Shown: positions 49,255 through 60,000 of the stretch, one piece after another
How the letters are laid out: the number at the start of each line of letters is the position of its first letter
Position numbering within the stretch: the stretch's first letter is position 1
The notes under the pieces: generated by a model
Seen by the model: the letters and a program-made list of their open reading frames with translations, nothing else
Told to the model about the DNA's origin: nothing
Database searches by the model: none
Translations under genes and position numbers: made by a program
From: Rhizophagus clarus
Taxonomy: Eukaryota > Glomeromycota > Glomeromycetes > Glomerales > Glomeraceae
NCBI GenBank assembly: GCA_015698045.1
Contig: BLAL01000357.1
Location: 186,001 to 250,000 of the forward strand
Direction of reading: 5' to 3'
Length of the DNA stretch: 64,000 nt

Positions 49255-51270
49255 TAATACCCTAATTCCAAAAGTCTGGTCGTGTTTTTCATCTGGCAAC
49301 AGTACAAAAAATAAAAAAAAATAATTAATTAATTAAAAAAAATACTGAAAAACACTTCCCTCACCCCCCTTACCTTAATTCCAAAAGTCTGATTGTATTT
49401 TTCGTCTGGCAATACTATAAAAAATAAAAAAAAATCAATAACTTAATTAGTTAAAAAAAAGAATAACGAAAGACACTTCACCCACCCTCCCTTACCTTAA
49501 TTCCAAAAATCCAGTCATGTTTTCATCTGGCAATATTACAAAAAATAAAAAAAAAATAATTAATTAGTTAAAAAAAATTACTGAAAACTACTTCTCCCAC
49601 CCTCCCTTACCTTAATTCCAAAAGTTCGGTCATGTTTTTCATCTGGCAACATTACAAAAAAATAAAAAAAAGTTAATTCTTAATTAATTAAAAAAATAAC
49701 AAAACAACTCCCCCAACTTTCCCTTACTTTAATTCCAAAAGTCTGGTCATGCTTTTCATCTGGTAACATTATAAAAAATAAAAAAAAACAATTAATTAGT
49801 TAAAAAAAAATACTGAAAATACTTCTCTCACCCTCCCTTACCTTAATTCCAAAAGTCTGGTCATGCTTTTCATCTGGCAACACTACAAAAAGTAAATAAA
49901 AAATTAATACTTAATTAATTAAAAAAAATAACGAAACACCTTTCCAAACCCCTTCCTTACCTTAATTCCAAAAGTCCAGTCATACCTTTCTTCTGGCAAT
50001 ACTACAAAAAAATAAAAAAAAATAATTAATTAATTAGTTAAAAATACCAAAAATACTTCCTCACCCTCCCTTATCTTAATTCCAAAAGACTGGTCATGCT
50101 TTTCATCCAGCAAAATTACAAAAAGTAAATAAAAAGTTAATATTTAATTAATTAAAAAAAAATAACGAAATACCTCCCCCAACCCCTCCCTTACCTTAAT
50201 TCCAAAAGTCTGGTCATGCCTTTTGTCTGGCAACACTACAAAAAATATAAAAAAAAATAATTAATTAATTAGTTAAAAAACACTGAAAAATACTTCCCCG
50301 CCCTCTTTTATCTTAATTCCAAAAATCCAGTCTTGCTTTTCATCTGGCAACACTACAAAAAGTAAAAAAAAAGTTAATACTTAATTAATTGAAAAAAATA
50401 ATGAAACATTTCCTCCAACTCTGTCCTTACCTCAATTCCAAAAGTCTGGTCGTGCCTTTTGTCTAGCAACACTACAAAAAATAAAAATAAAAAATAATTA
50501 ATTAATTAGTTAAAAAAATACCAAAAAACACTTCTCACCCTCCTTTACCTTAATTCCAAAAGTTTGGTCATGCTTTTCGTCTGGCAACACTACAAAAAGT
50601 AAATAAAAAGTTAATACTTAATTAATTAAAAAAAATAACGAAACACCTCCTCCAATCCTGCCCTTACTAAGGTTGCCTGCTGAAACTAAAAAGGAAATTC
50701 TGAAAGGTTTTAGCCAATCAAATCCATTCTGAAACTAAAGCCGAAACTATTCTTAATTTTGGCCAAAATTAAAAATCAGCTGAAATTAAGGCATTAAATC
50801 ACGTGATATTACACAAATTTCCAAAAAGGAAATTTTTATTCCCAGCAAAATTGGAAAATTGTATTGCGCAATAGTTATACAAGAATCTAAATAAGGGAAT
50901 TTTTATATCAATCCTTTATTTGGCCAGAATTATGATATTAAAGCCGGCTTATAATTTTGGCCAAATTTTGATATTTCGGTAATAATTTCAGCATTATAAT
51001 TTTGGCAAATTTACTTTTAATTGCCTAAACTTTTGGCTACAAAAGAGTTTCGGCTTTGGCATAAACTACCTAATTTCGGCAAGCAACCTTAACCCTTACC
51101 TTAATTCCAAAAGTCTGGTCATGCCTTTCATCTGGCAATACTACAAAAAATAAAAATAAAAAATAATTAATTAATTAGTTAAAAAAAATACTGAAAAACA
51201 CTTCCCACCCTCCCTTACCTTTAATTCCAAAAATCCAGTCATACTTTTTGTCTGGCAACACTACAAAAAT
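49255..51270 (-). repeat. array of ~14 units (~115 bp) with a 41-nt mini-exon-like block each
   Basis: On the minus strand each unit reads TTTTTTGTAG, then a block starting TGTTGCCAGATGAAAAGCAT and ending CTTTTGGAATTAAG (41 nt), then GTAAGGGAGGG, then a T-rich stretch with TTAACTAATTAATTAATTA. Unit positions (AATTCCAAAA on plus) are near 49264, 49376, 49498, 49612, 49727, 49846, 49964, 50078, 50197, 50315, 50432, 50550, 51102 and 51221. The GTAAGG donor is kept in nearly all units; the acceptor AG is lost in a few. One frame of the block reads LPDEKHDQTFGIK. Since 41 is not a multiple of three, successive blocks would not stay in one frame. Confidence 0.8.
50668..51092. mobile_element. 425-bp MITE inserted in the mini-exon array, with target duplication
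   Basis: Ends are inverted: TAAGGTTGCCTGCTGAAACT on the left and, read from the right end, TTAAGGTTGCTTGCCGAAAT. The array motif CCCTTAC stands on both sides (50661-50667 and 51093-51099), a 7-8 bp target duplication. Removing the element restores a normal array unit. The interior is AT-rich with GGCCAAAATT words and no coding capacity. A duplication of this size fits hAT-, Mutator- or KDZ-type elements; the ends alone do not decide. Confidence 0.8.
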
Positions 51271-51889
51271 AAACTGATAAATGATTAAAAAAAAAATCAG
51301 ATATTCAGATTATCTGATTAGATCGGCAAGTCACATGACACTGCTTTTATACCATTTTTTATTAATAATGTGTTGCAAAATTAGAGATGTGATCCATAAT
51401 CTGAGGATTCAGATAATCTGCCCATCTATCTAATTCAGCGCAGATTTGGATTGATCCAGATAGATTACAGATAATCCGTATAATCTGGTTTATTTATAAA
51501 AATTAATTTTTAATAAAAAATTTTAAAAAATTGAAAAACAAATTGAAAAAAATTGAAAAAATTAATTTTTGAAATAAAAAAAAACTGGTATATTTAATAT
51601 ATAAAAAAATGCCAAAACATTTTTTATATTTAATTATCAGTTTCAGTGTTTTTTTTTGCAATTTTATATATAAAAAAATGACTAAAAATTGATAAAATGC
51701 CAGAACCAATAGTTCTGACGCATTTACATGTAAAAATAAAAAAGAAAATGCTGGAACTATTAATTCCAGCGTATATATACATGTAAAAATAAAAAAAAAT
51801 GCCAAAACTCACAGTTCTGGCATTTTATATGTAATGTTGATTAAAAAACGCTGAAACTACAGTTCTGGATTTAACAATTTTTTCATTAT
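51271..51889. other. no gene seen; degenerate GATCCAGAT/AATCTG words
   Basis: 51300-51490 is rich in CAGATAATCTG-like inverted words, and 51600-51850 in repeated AATGCCAGAACT...TTCTGGCGC/GCATTT copies. No coding frame is supported. Confidence 0.4.
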
Positions 51890-52720
51890 TAAAAACGATT
51901 ATTAAAAATGATTAAGAAAATCATTTTTTTTTAATATTATTAAAAACGATTAAGAAAAATCATTTTTTTTTGTTACTTTATTATTAAAAACAATTAAGAA
52001 AAATTGTTTTTTTTAATATTTTTATTAAAAACGATTAAGAAAAATCATTTTTTTTATTACTTTATTATTAAAAACGATCAAGAAAAATCATTTTTTTTAA
52101 TATTTTTATTAAAAACGATCAAGAAAAATCATTTTTTTTAATATTTTTATTAAAAACGATCAAGAAAAATCATTTTTTTTAATATTTTTATTAAAAACGA
52201 TCAAGAAAAATCATTTTTTTTAATATTTTTATTAAAAACGATCAAGAAAAATCATTTTTTTTAATATTTTTATTAAAAACGATCAAGAAAAATCATTTTT
52301 TTTAATATTTTTATTAAAAACGATCAAGAAAAATCATTTTTTTTAATATTTTTATTAAAAACGATTAAGAAAAATCATTTTTTTTATTATTTTATTATTA
52401 AAAACGATTAAGAAAAATTGTTTTTTTTAATATTTTTATTAAAAGCAATTAAGAAAAATCATTTTTTTTATTACTTTATTATTAAAACGATTAAGAAAAT
52501 CATTTTTTTATTATTTTTGTTATTAAAAATAATTAAGAAAAATCATTTTTTTTATTATTTTTATTATTAAAAATGATTAAGAAAAATTATTTTTTTTATT
52601 ATTTTTATTATTAAAAACGATTAAGAAAAATTATTTTTTTTTATTATTTTTATTATAAAAACGATTAAGAAAAATCATTTTTTTTATTATTTTTATTATT
52701 AAAAACGATTAAGAAAATCG
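51890..52720. repeat. tandem array, 41-bp unit, about 19 copies
   Basis: The unit is AAAAACGATCAAGAAAAATC followed by ATTTTTTTTAATATTTTTATT. Copies between about 52060 and 52345 are identical at exactly 41-bp spacing; outer copies vary. AAAAATGATT and AATCATTTTT within neighbouring units are complementary, so the strand can fold. Confidence 0.9.
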
Positions 52721-53189
52721 TTATAAAAGATTGAAAAAAAATGCCAGAACCATCATTACCAGCATTTTTTCATGCTGAAACTTAATAATTATATCAGTTT
52801 TTTTTATATATACAAGAGTCAAGGCAATTACTCGACCCTACCCAATCCATTCAGAGCTCTAGAACTAATAGTTCCAGCACATTTATATGTAAAAATAAAA
52901 AAATGCCAGAACTAATAATTCCAGCACCTAAAAATAAAAAAAAATGCCAGAACTACATAATTTAGCGTTTTTTTTATATTTGTTTGACCCAAATATACAT
53001 CGGATCAATAGTCAGGTCAGGTAGCCAACTAACACTGACATGACCTGAGTTCGGGTTATGAATTTGATGACCTGACTCAAATATTTTATTTTTTGTAAAA
53101 AAAATTCTGGATTGATCCAGAATCTGTCAGATGAATCTGGATCGATCTAAATTGGATCACAAATCGTAAAATCTCATCCAGATCGCATT
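52721..53189. other. no gene seen
   Basis: Two more AATGCCAGAACTA-type copies (52855-52970), then a GC-richer patch with AGGTCAGGTAGCC...GACATGACCTGAG and GATCCAGAATC inverted words (52980-53180). No coding frame. Confidence 0.4.
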
Positions 53190-53570
53190 TCTATGCGAAA
53201 TGCATTTTTTATTTAAATAATTAAAAAAAATATTTTACAATATTTTTTTATTAATAATGTGTTGTAAAATGCATTTTTTATTTAAATAATTAAAAAAAAA
53301 CATTTCACAGCATTTTATATTAATAATACGTTGCAAAACACATTTTTTTATTTAAATAATTAAAAAAAATGTTTCACAACGTTTTTTATTAATAATGCGT
53401 TGTGAAATGCATTTTTTATTTAAATAATTAAAAAAATGTTTCACAACATTTTTTTTATTAGTATTGCATTGTGAAATGCATTTTTTTATTAAATTAATTA
53501 AAAAAAAATGTTTCACAACATTTTTATTAATATTGCATTGTGAAACGCATTTTTTTATTTAAAATTCAAT
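53190..53570. repeat. tandem array, ~64-bp palindromic unit, six copies
   Basis: Each unit has GCATTTTTTATTTAAATAAT, TAAAAAAAATGTTTCACAAC and ATTTTTTATTAATAATGCG, then TTGTGAAATGC. GTTTCACAAC and GTTGTGAAAT are complementary within the unit, so each can form a hairpin. Confidence 0.85.
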
Positions 53571-53800
53571 AAATCAAACCAAATCACAAATCTATTTGAA
53601 TGAATTAGATTTGATTCAAATTTGAATTTGATTTGAATCGAATCAAATTTAAATCAAATCAAATCAAATTCAAATTGAATTTCGAATCAGATTTGAATAG
53701 TTTGATTCAAATCTGAATTCAAACTTTTCAGAATTGATTTGATCAAATCAAATTTCAAATCTAACCTGATTTGGTCTAATTTGATTTGTGCGGAATACTA
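53571..53800. repeat. AAATTTGATTTGAAT-type short repeat cluster
   Basis: Dense, interleaved AAATCAAAT, ATTTGAAT and GATTTGAAT words in both orientations, giving strong self-complementarity. It starts inside AAATTCAATAAATCAAACC and ends near TTGATTTGTGCGG. Confidence 0.8.
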
Positions 53801-53958
53801 CTGATCATACAAATAGAAATCCCATCAAATTATTCATGAAGACTGTTTAAAATGAAAGAAAAATAAACTATTAGTAATAGTTCATTAAAAGTAAAAAAAA
53901 TTTATTAAATTAATGACTTTTCTTGCATGTCCACCATCTACATAGATATATTTACCAA

Positions 53959-54800
53959 TGTAGCATGGTAAATATACTAATAGAAATAATTTGACAGAGA
54001 TACAATAGATGACACAGTCATGTGATGGTAATACAGAACACATGATATAGTTAGATAATAATACAATTATATCATTAGAAAGAACTGGAAAGTCTTGACA
54101 TTATGTTAATAGAAAAGATTAAAAGGAACTGGAAAGACTTGACATTAGATAAAAAGAGATGGAAAGTCTTAGCATTAGATGGAAAGAGATGGTCTTAGTA
54201 TTAGATGGAAAGAGATGAAAAATCTTAGCATTAGATGGAAAGAGATGGAAAGTTTTAGCATTAGATGAAAAGAGATGGAAAGTCTTAGCATTAGATGGAA
54301 AGAGATGGAAAGTCTTGGCATTATGTCAATAGAATGGAAATGTAGAATAGAATAATAGAAATTAATTAATCAATTAATAACTTTTAATAATAGATAGATA
54401 AAAATAATATTAGTAAATAATTAAACATTATAAAACGTAGAATAGAATTAATAGTACATTAATATAACTTATTAATCAATTAAGATAGAAAACATTATAA
54501 ATACAACTTGTAATTGAGAGAAAACCTCAGCTTTTTCTCACTCAATATTAATAAATAAAAATTAATAATTATTATACTTAACTAATGAAAGGAAATTGCA
54601 TTTTAATTAATGTTTGAGAATACTGTCTTTAGTTAACTGTGACCTTATTCTGATACATCGAATTAATGCCATTAGTGTGATCATTTAATGAGGAGTATTA
54701 TAGTACATTACATAAATGTTAGTGTGATCATCTAATATGTCCTTAGATTTTCTTGTCAGAAAAATAGCGTGGTACTAGTATGGATGCTTTTCTCCTGACA
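53959..54800 (+). mobile_element. solo LTR of the Ty3-type element, plus orientation
   Basis: Runs TGTAGCATGG...CTCCTGACA and matches the two LTRs of the element at 55390-62353 along its whole length, in the opposite orientation. It is longer than they are (842 versus 757 bp), mainly because a ~30-bp AGATGGAAAGTCTTAGCATT repeat (54120-54320) has more copies. No internal region adjoins it and no clear target duplication is visible. Confidence 0.8.
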
Positions 54801-54826
54801 TTAACAATATTTTCATTCAACAACCT

Positions 54827-55240
54827 ATAAAAAAGAAAAAAAATAAATTAATTAAAAAAATATACTATGAAATCTCTTTTCCCAACATTCCCTTACCTTA
54901 ACTTTAAAGTTTGGTAATATTTTTCATCTGGTAACCCACACCTATAAAAAAGAAAAAATCAATTAGATTAATTTATTAAAAAAAATAACAAAAAACCTTT
55001 TTCTCAACCTTATTTTACTGCAATACCTAGTAACGTTTTTTATCTAATTAACCCTACAAATAAGAAAAAACAAATTAATTTATTAAAAAAAAAATCAAAG
55101 AAGTTTTCCCTCAGCCTTCTTTCACCTCAATTCCAAAAACCTGATAATGTTTTTCATTGAGTAACACTACAAAAAGAAAAAAAACAATTTATTAAAAAAA
55201 AAAAACAAAAAAACAAAAAATCTCTCCTCCAGCCCTCCTT
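54827..55240 (-). repeat. diverged copies of the 41-nt mini-exon-like array (about four units)
   Basis: On the minus strand, blocks such as TTACCAGATGAAAAATATTA...AAGTTAAG before GTAAGGGAATG, and TGTTACTCAATGAAAAACAT...GGAATTGAG before GTGAAAG, follow CTTTTTTATAG or TTTTTGTAG. They are recognisable relatives of the 49.3-51.3 kb units and keep the acceptor/block/donor layout. The array is flanked by the solo LTR and the LTR retrotransposon. Confidence 0.7.
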
Positions 55241-55389
55241 AGTAACAATTTGTTAAAAGAATTAGACCTAAAGAAATATCAACAGAAATTCTGCTTCCAT
55301 AGAGTCAAAAAGTTACTAACAAAACATTAATAGCACTTTGTTAAATCAAATAATTTCTAATTTCTAGTACGCATTTAAAAACTAGCCAT

Positions 55390-56976
55390 TGTCGAGAGAA
55401 AAGCATCCATACTAGTGCCATGCTACTTTTCTGACAAGAAAATCTAAGGACGTGTTAAATGATCACACTAACATTCATATAATGTACTATAATATTCCTC
55501 ATTAGACAATCACGCTAATGACATTAATTCAACATATCAGAATAAGGTTGCAATTTAACTAAAGACAGTACTTTCAAACATTAATTAAAATGTGATTCTT
55601 TCCATTAGTTAAATATAATAATTATTGATTTTTATTTATTAATATTGAGCGAGAAAAAGCTGAGAGTTTTCCCTTGATTACAAGTTGTATTTATAATGTT
55701 TTCTATCCTAATTGATTAATAAGTTATATTAATATACTATTAATTCTATTTTACGTTTTATAATATTTAACTATTTACTAATATTACTTTCATCTATCTA
55801 TTATTAAAAGTTATTAATTGATTAATTAATTTCTATTATTTTATTTTACATTTCCATTCTATTGACGTAATGCCAAGACTTTCCATCTCTTTTCATCTAA
55901 TACTAGGACTTTTCATTTCTTTCTATTTAATGCTAAAACTTTCCATCTCTTTCCATCTAATGTCAAGTCTTTCCAGTTCCTTCTAATCTTTTCTATTGAT
56001 GTAATGTCAAGACTTTCCAGTTCTTTTCAATGATATAATTGTATTATTATCTAATTATATCATGTGTTCTGTATTACCATCACATGACTGTGTCATCTAT
56101 TGTATCTCTGTCAAATTATTTCTATTAGTATATTTACCATGTTACAAACTACCCTTCCCTGAAAAATTTGTGTCCTCACAAATTATTACCATTGATTCAA
56201 ATTCTTTTTGATCATAATATTTTTTAATAAATTTCCATTAATTGGTGTCTTTAAGATGCGTTCATCTATTTCTTTGATTTTGTAAGATCCATTCATCAAT
56301 ATATAATATGGTCCAATCCATTTTTCCTCAAGTTTTCCTGACCATTGCTTTTCTTTGGATGCGTTGTATTTCATTATTTTATCTTCAATCTGATAGGTTT
56401 CTCTTTTCACATTTCTTTTATTGTAGTAATCCTTTTGTTTCTGTTGTAATTCCTCAACTTTACTTTCTATCTTCAATCTCATGTTGGGTTATTCTATTAG
56501 TAATTGATCAATTCTTGACACATCTTCTTTTTCATTTGGTTCATCTATTAGTAATCTTGATTCTCTTTCATAAGTTAATTAGAATGGTTTAACTTTGCTT
56601 GAACTGTGTTTTTTTTATTTTTATATGTAAATAATATTGATACTATCTTTTTATCCCAATCATTATTTCATTCAAGTTTTGCTTGTGCTTTGCATAGCAG
56701 TTTATTAAGTCTTTCAACTAAGCTGTTGGTTTGTGGATCATAACTTGTTGATAGTTTATGTCCTATATTAAATTTCTTCATTAACTCTTCTATAGTTTTA
56801 TTATTAAAGTGTGATCCTCTATCGCTAATTACTTTCTGCGGATATCCATGTCTGCATATAATTTTCTCATAAATTCTGTTACTGTTTCTGCATTATCCTT
56901 TTCAGTTGCCTTTGCTTCTGGCCATTTTGTAAAATAATCTATTGCTACAATAATATATTTATTCTATTATAATTAT

Positions 56977-57017
<41 letters not shown>

Positions 57018-60000
57018 TTGCTAGTAAAGTTCTAATAAAATTTATTCCAATCTGATAGAATGGTTTTCTTTTTACTTTAATCAGAAATAGTTCATTCTTT
57101 TTATCTGATTTTCCTCTTTTTTGACAACTATTACATGTTTTTGCATATGCTTTAATATCTTCAAACATATTTTTCCAATAATACTTTTCTTTAATCTTTT
57201 CGTACATGGCATTAATTTTTATAATTTGTCGTATTTCACCTCTTTATTAATATTTGTTATAATCTTTTGTCATTCATTTCATCAAATTCTTAATTTCTTT
57301 TAAACCTTTTTTCCAACTCTCCTTGTCATTTTCAATCTTAACCTTTTTATACTTTTCCACATCTTCATATAAATGTTAATTTATTTGAAACTTTTCCACC
57401 ATTTCCCTATATAATTTTTTATCTAATATTTTGTACGGTATTTTATGTTCTTTATCTCCTTTCTCTTCTAATATAATTTTTCCAACATCTATTATTTTTT
57501 AGGAATACAACTATTGCCTTATCAATAATTTCTTTATATTCAAATATTTCTTCTTTTATATTATGATTTCTATATAGTGTAATTAGTTTTCTACTATTCC
57601 AGAAAAATCTGTTTTTTCTAAATATCATATTTTAATTTGTTGACGTGTCATAAATGTGATATTTATATTACTAATCCCAGTTTTTGATTCACCAATTTTT
57701 CCTTTGTTTATAATTCTATTTTTAGGTTATTTCCCTGATCTTTTCTAAAATTAATATAAAGAAATTTCTTCTTTTTGATATTTTTCACATGTTAAATAAA
57801 TTTGTGTTCTATCTTCATTCTAATTTCCTTATTTATTTATTTCTAATATTTCACAAAATTAATCAATTTCTAAAGATGCGTTTTGTCATCTTTTCTTTGT
57901 TCTTTATTATTTCATGTGTTTGATCATCATTCTAATTTTCTATATTTATATTAGTATCCTATATTTTCATTTATTTACATAATATATCCTATAAATATAA
58001 CCCCTATTCTAATGTAAACATTTCTTCACCCTTTGTAATTTTCTTTCTCTTCAAAAAAAAATATTTTCTAAAATGTCTAAATGCTGACACAATAAAATAA
58101 AACTTCATAAGTCCTCTTCTTTCTATAGGAAATAAGCTCTTCAAAGTGCTATTCGCTCTGATAGGTATCATAGGTGAGTAAGAAAGTCGTCACTTATTGG
58201 ATTACCATATAGTTTGATATTTTCTGTAGATGAAATAGTGTTTGCAGATAATATAGTTTTGCAAGGGATAGTTGTTGTAGAGTAGCAAAGGATAACCACA
58301 GTAACCTTTATTAGTCATTATCATCTGTGATGATATGATAGTAATTATGCACCACTTCTGAACGCACAAAATACTCATGTCCATGAAATTTGTAGACAAA
58401 CTATTTCCTTTTGCTCACTTAGCCAGTCTAACTCCTTTCTTCTTTCTTTATTTTTCATCTATTTTTCTTTTTAGAGGACTTCTTGCCAACCATGTTTTCC
58501 ATCAAGCTTCGGTCTATCATCAAGCCACTTTAGATGCTGATTCACGATTGCATGTATCCTTTTGTATTCTTTATTCATTTGTCTCCCTTCGTTCCTATCT
58601 CACCTTCATAGTATTTACCAATTTGGAACTACTCTTTCAGCTGTTCAATCAGGCCACATTGCTCGTTGCAGCTGTCAGAATCTTGGGGATGGTATTTTTA
58701 TTAGATGGTGTGAGGCTTGTGATAGAATTTATTACGCCTTTCATAGATTAGCTCCATACTTCCATTTGTAATATTCCTATAATTTCTTCTATCTTGTAAT
58801 TATCTTATTCCATGTAATTATATCTTCTTATTATTTAATAAATTATTATTCTACTTTGCCTTTTATAAAATCTTTTATTTTCTTTGTCTCATATATTTTA
58901 CTGACATTTCTACAGCAAGTTTATTATATTGTAATAGTAAAATTAAGATTCACTAATCATTAACTATATGTATTAATTTATCATTTCATCTTTGCTTAAG
59001 TAAATAAAGTCGTTCTTTCCAAATTACTATTTTAAAATAAATCTGTAAAATATAATTTCTTCTTGACGTATTCATCTTGTATTTATTTTCTAACTTATGC
59101 ATTTTACTACTATCAAATTTTTCCTTCTTTTTCATTATTCTTTTCAATATCTTCATTATCTGTATCTGTTTTTGTTCTATTTCATTCTCAATCTCCATTT
59201 TATTCTTGTCATTATTTTCTTCAGAAATTTTACTTTCTTCAGTTTCATTTTCTTTAAATATTTCCACCTCTCCTTTTATTAATTCCCATCCTTCTAATAT
59301 TTCTTCATCCTCATTATAAAATACCATTTTGATTCTTTCACTTGTAATCAAATATCTTCTAATTGTTTTTCAATTAATATTACTTTCAATATTTTCAAAT
59401 TTTATATGTTCTGTTTTAATCTTAAAATTTTTATGAAATGAAAACCTAGGTTCCCGTCCTTATTTATAACAGTTTCTGCTCTCATGAATATTATGTGATT
59501 TCTGCGCTCTGAAATTTTCTTTTATTTCTTTTATAAATTCATCTCTTTCATTATAGACCTTCAAATTTACGTTTCTCTCATCTTTTTCAATATTCTCTTG
59601 GATTTCTCTTAATCGTTCTTCTATTATTGAACAAATACTTTTTGATTCTTCATCCATTAATATTACTTCGATTATTTCCATTTTATTAATATCCATTATT
59701 ATGAGATAAGAAATTATTTTGGTTGCCCCTCTAGAGGCTAGTTATATTTATAACAATCCTTACGCTTACATAATCATCACATGATTACTGCGTTCTAAAA
59801 TTTTCTTTTATTTCTTTCTAATTTTTCTTTTACTATTCAAAATTTCCTTTTATAATAATATAGTTATACAAGCTCTTCTCTTATTCTCCATCACGTTCTC
59901 AACTATTTGATCTTTTGTATAATCTTGTATTACTCCAAAAACTATATAAACAGGTCTTTGTCCCACTATTTTCTAAACCTTTAAATTTTCCTATTTCATC

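Noticed and set aside
49255-52720. Regularly spaced repeats that superficially resemble a CRISPR array
   Set aside because: Whole units including spacers repeat, the organism is eukaryotic, and there are no cas genes.
58377-58771. Plus-strand open frames within the LTR retrotransposon
   Set aside because: They run opposite to the element and overlap its decayed interior; no independent gene evidence.
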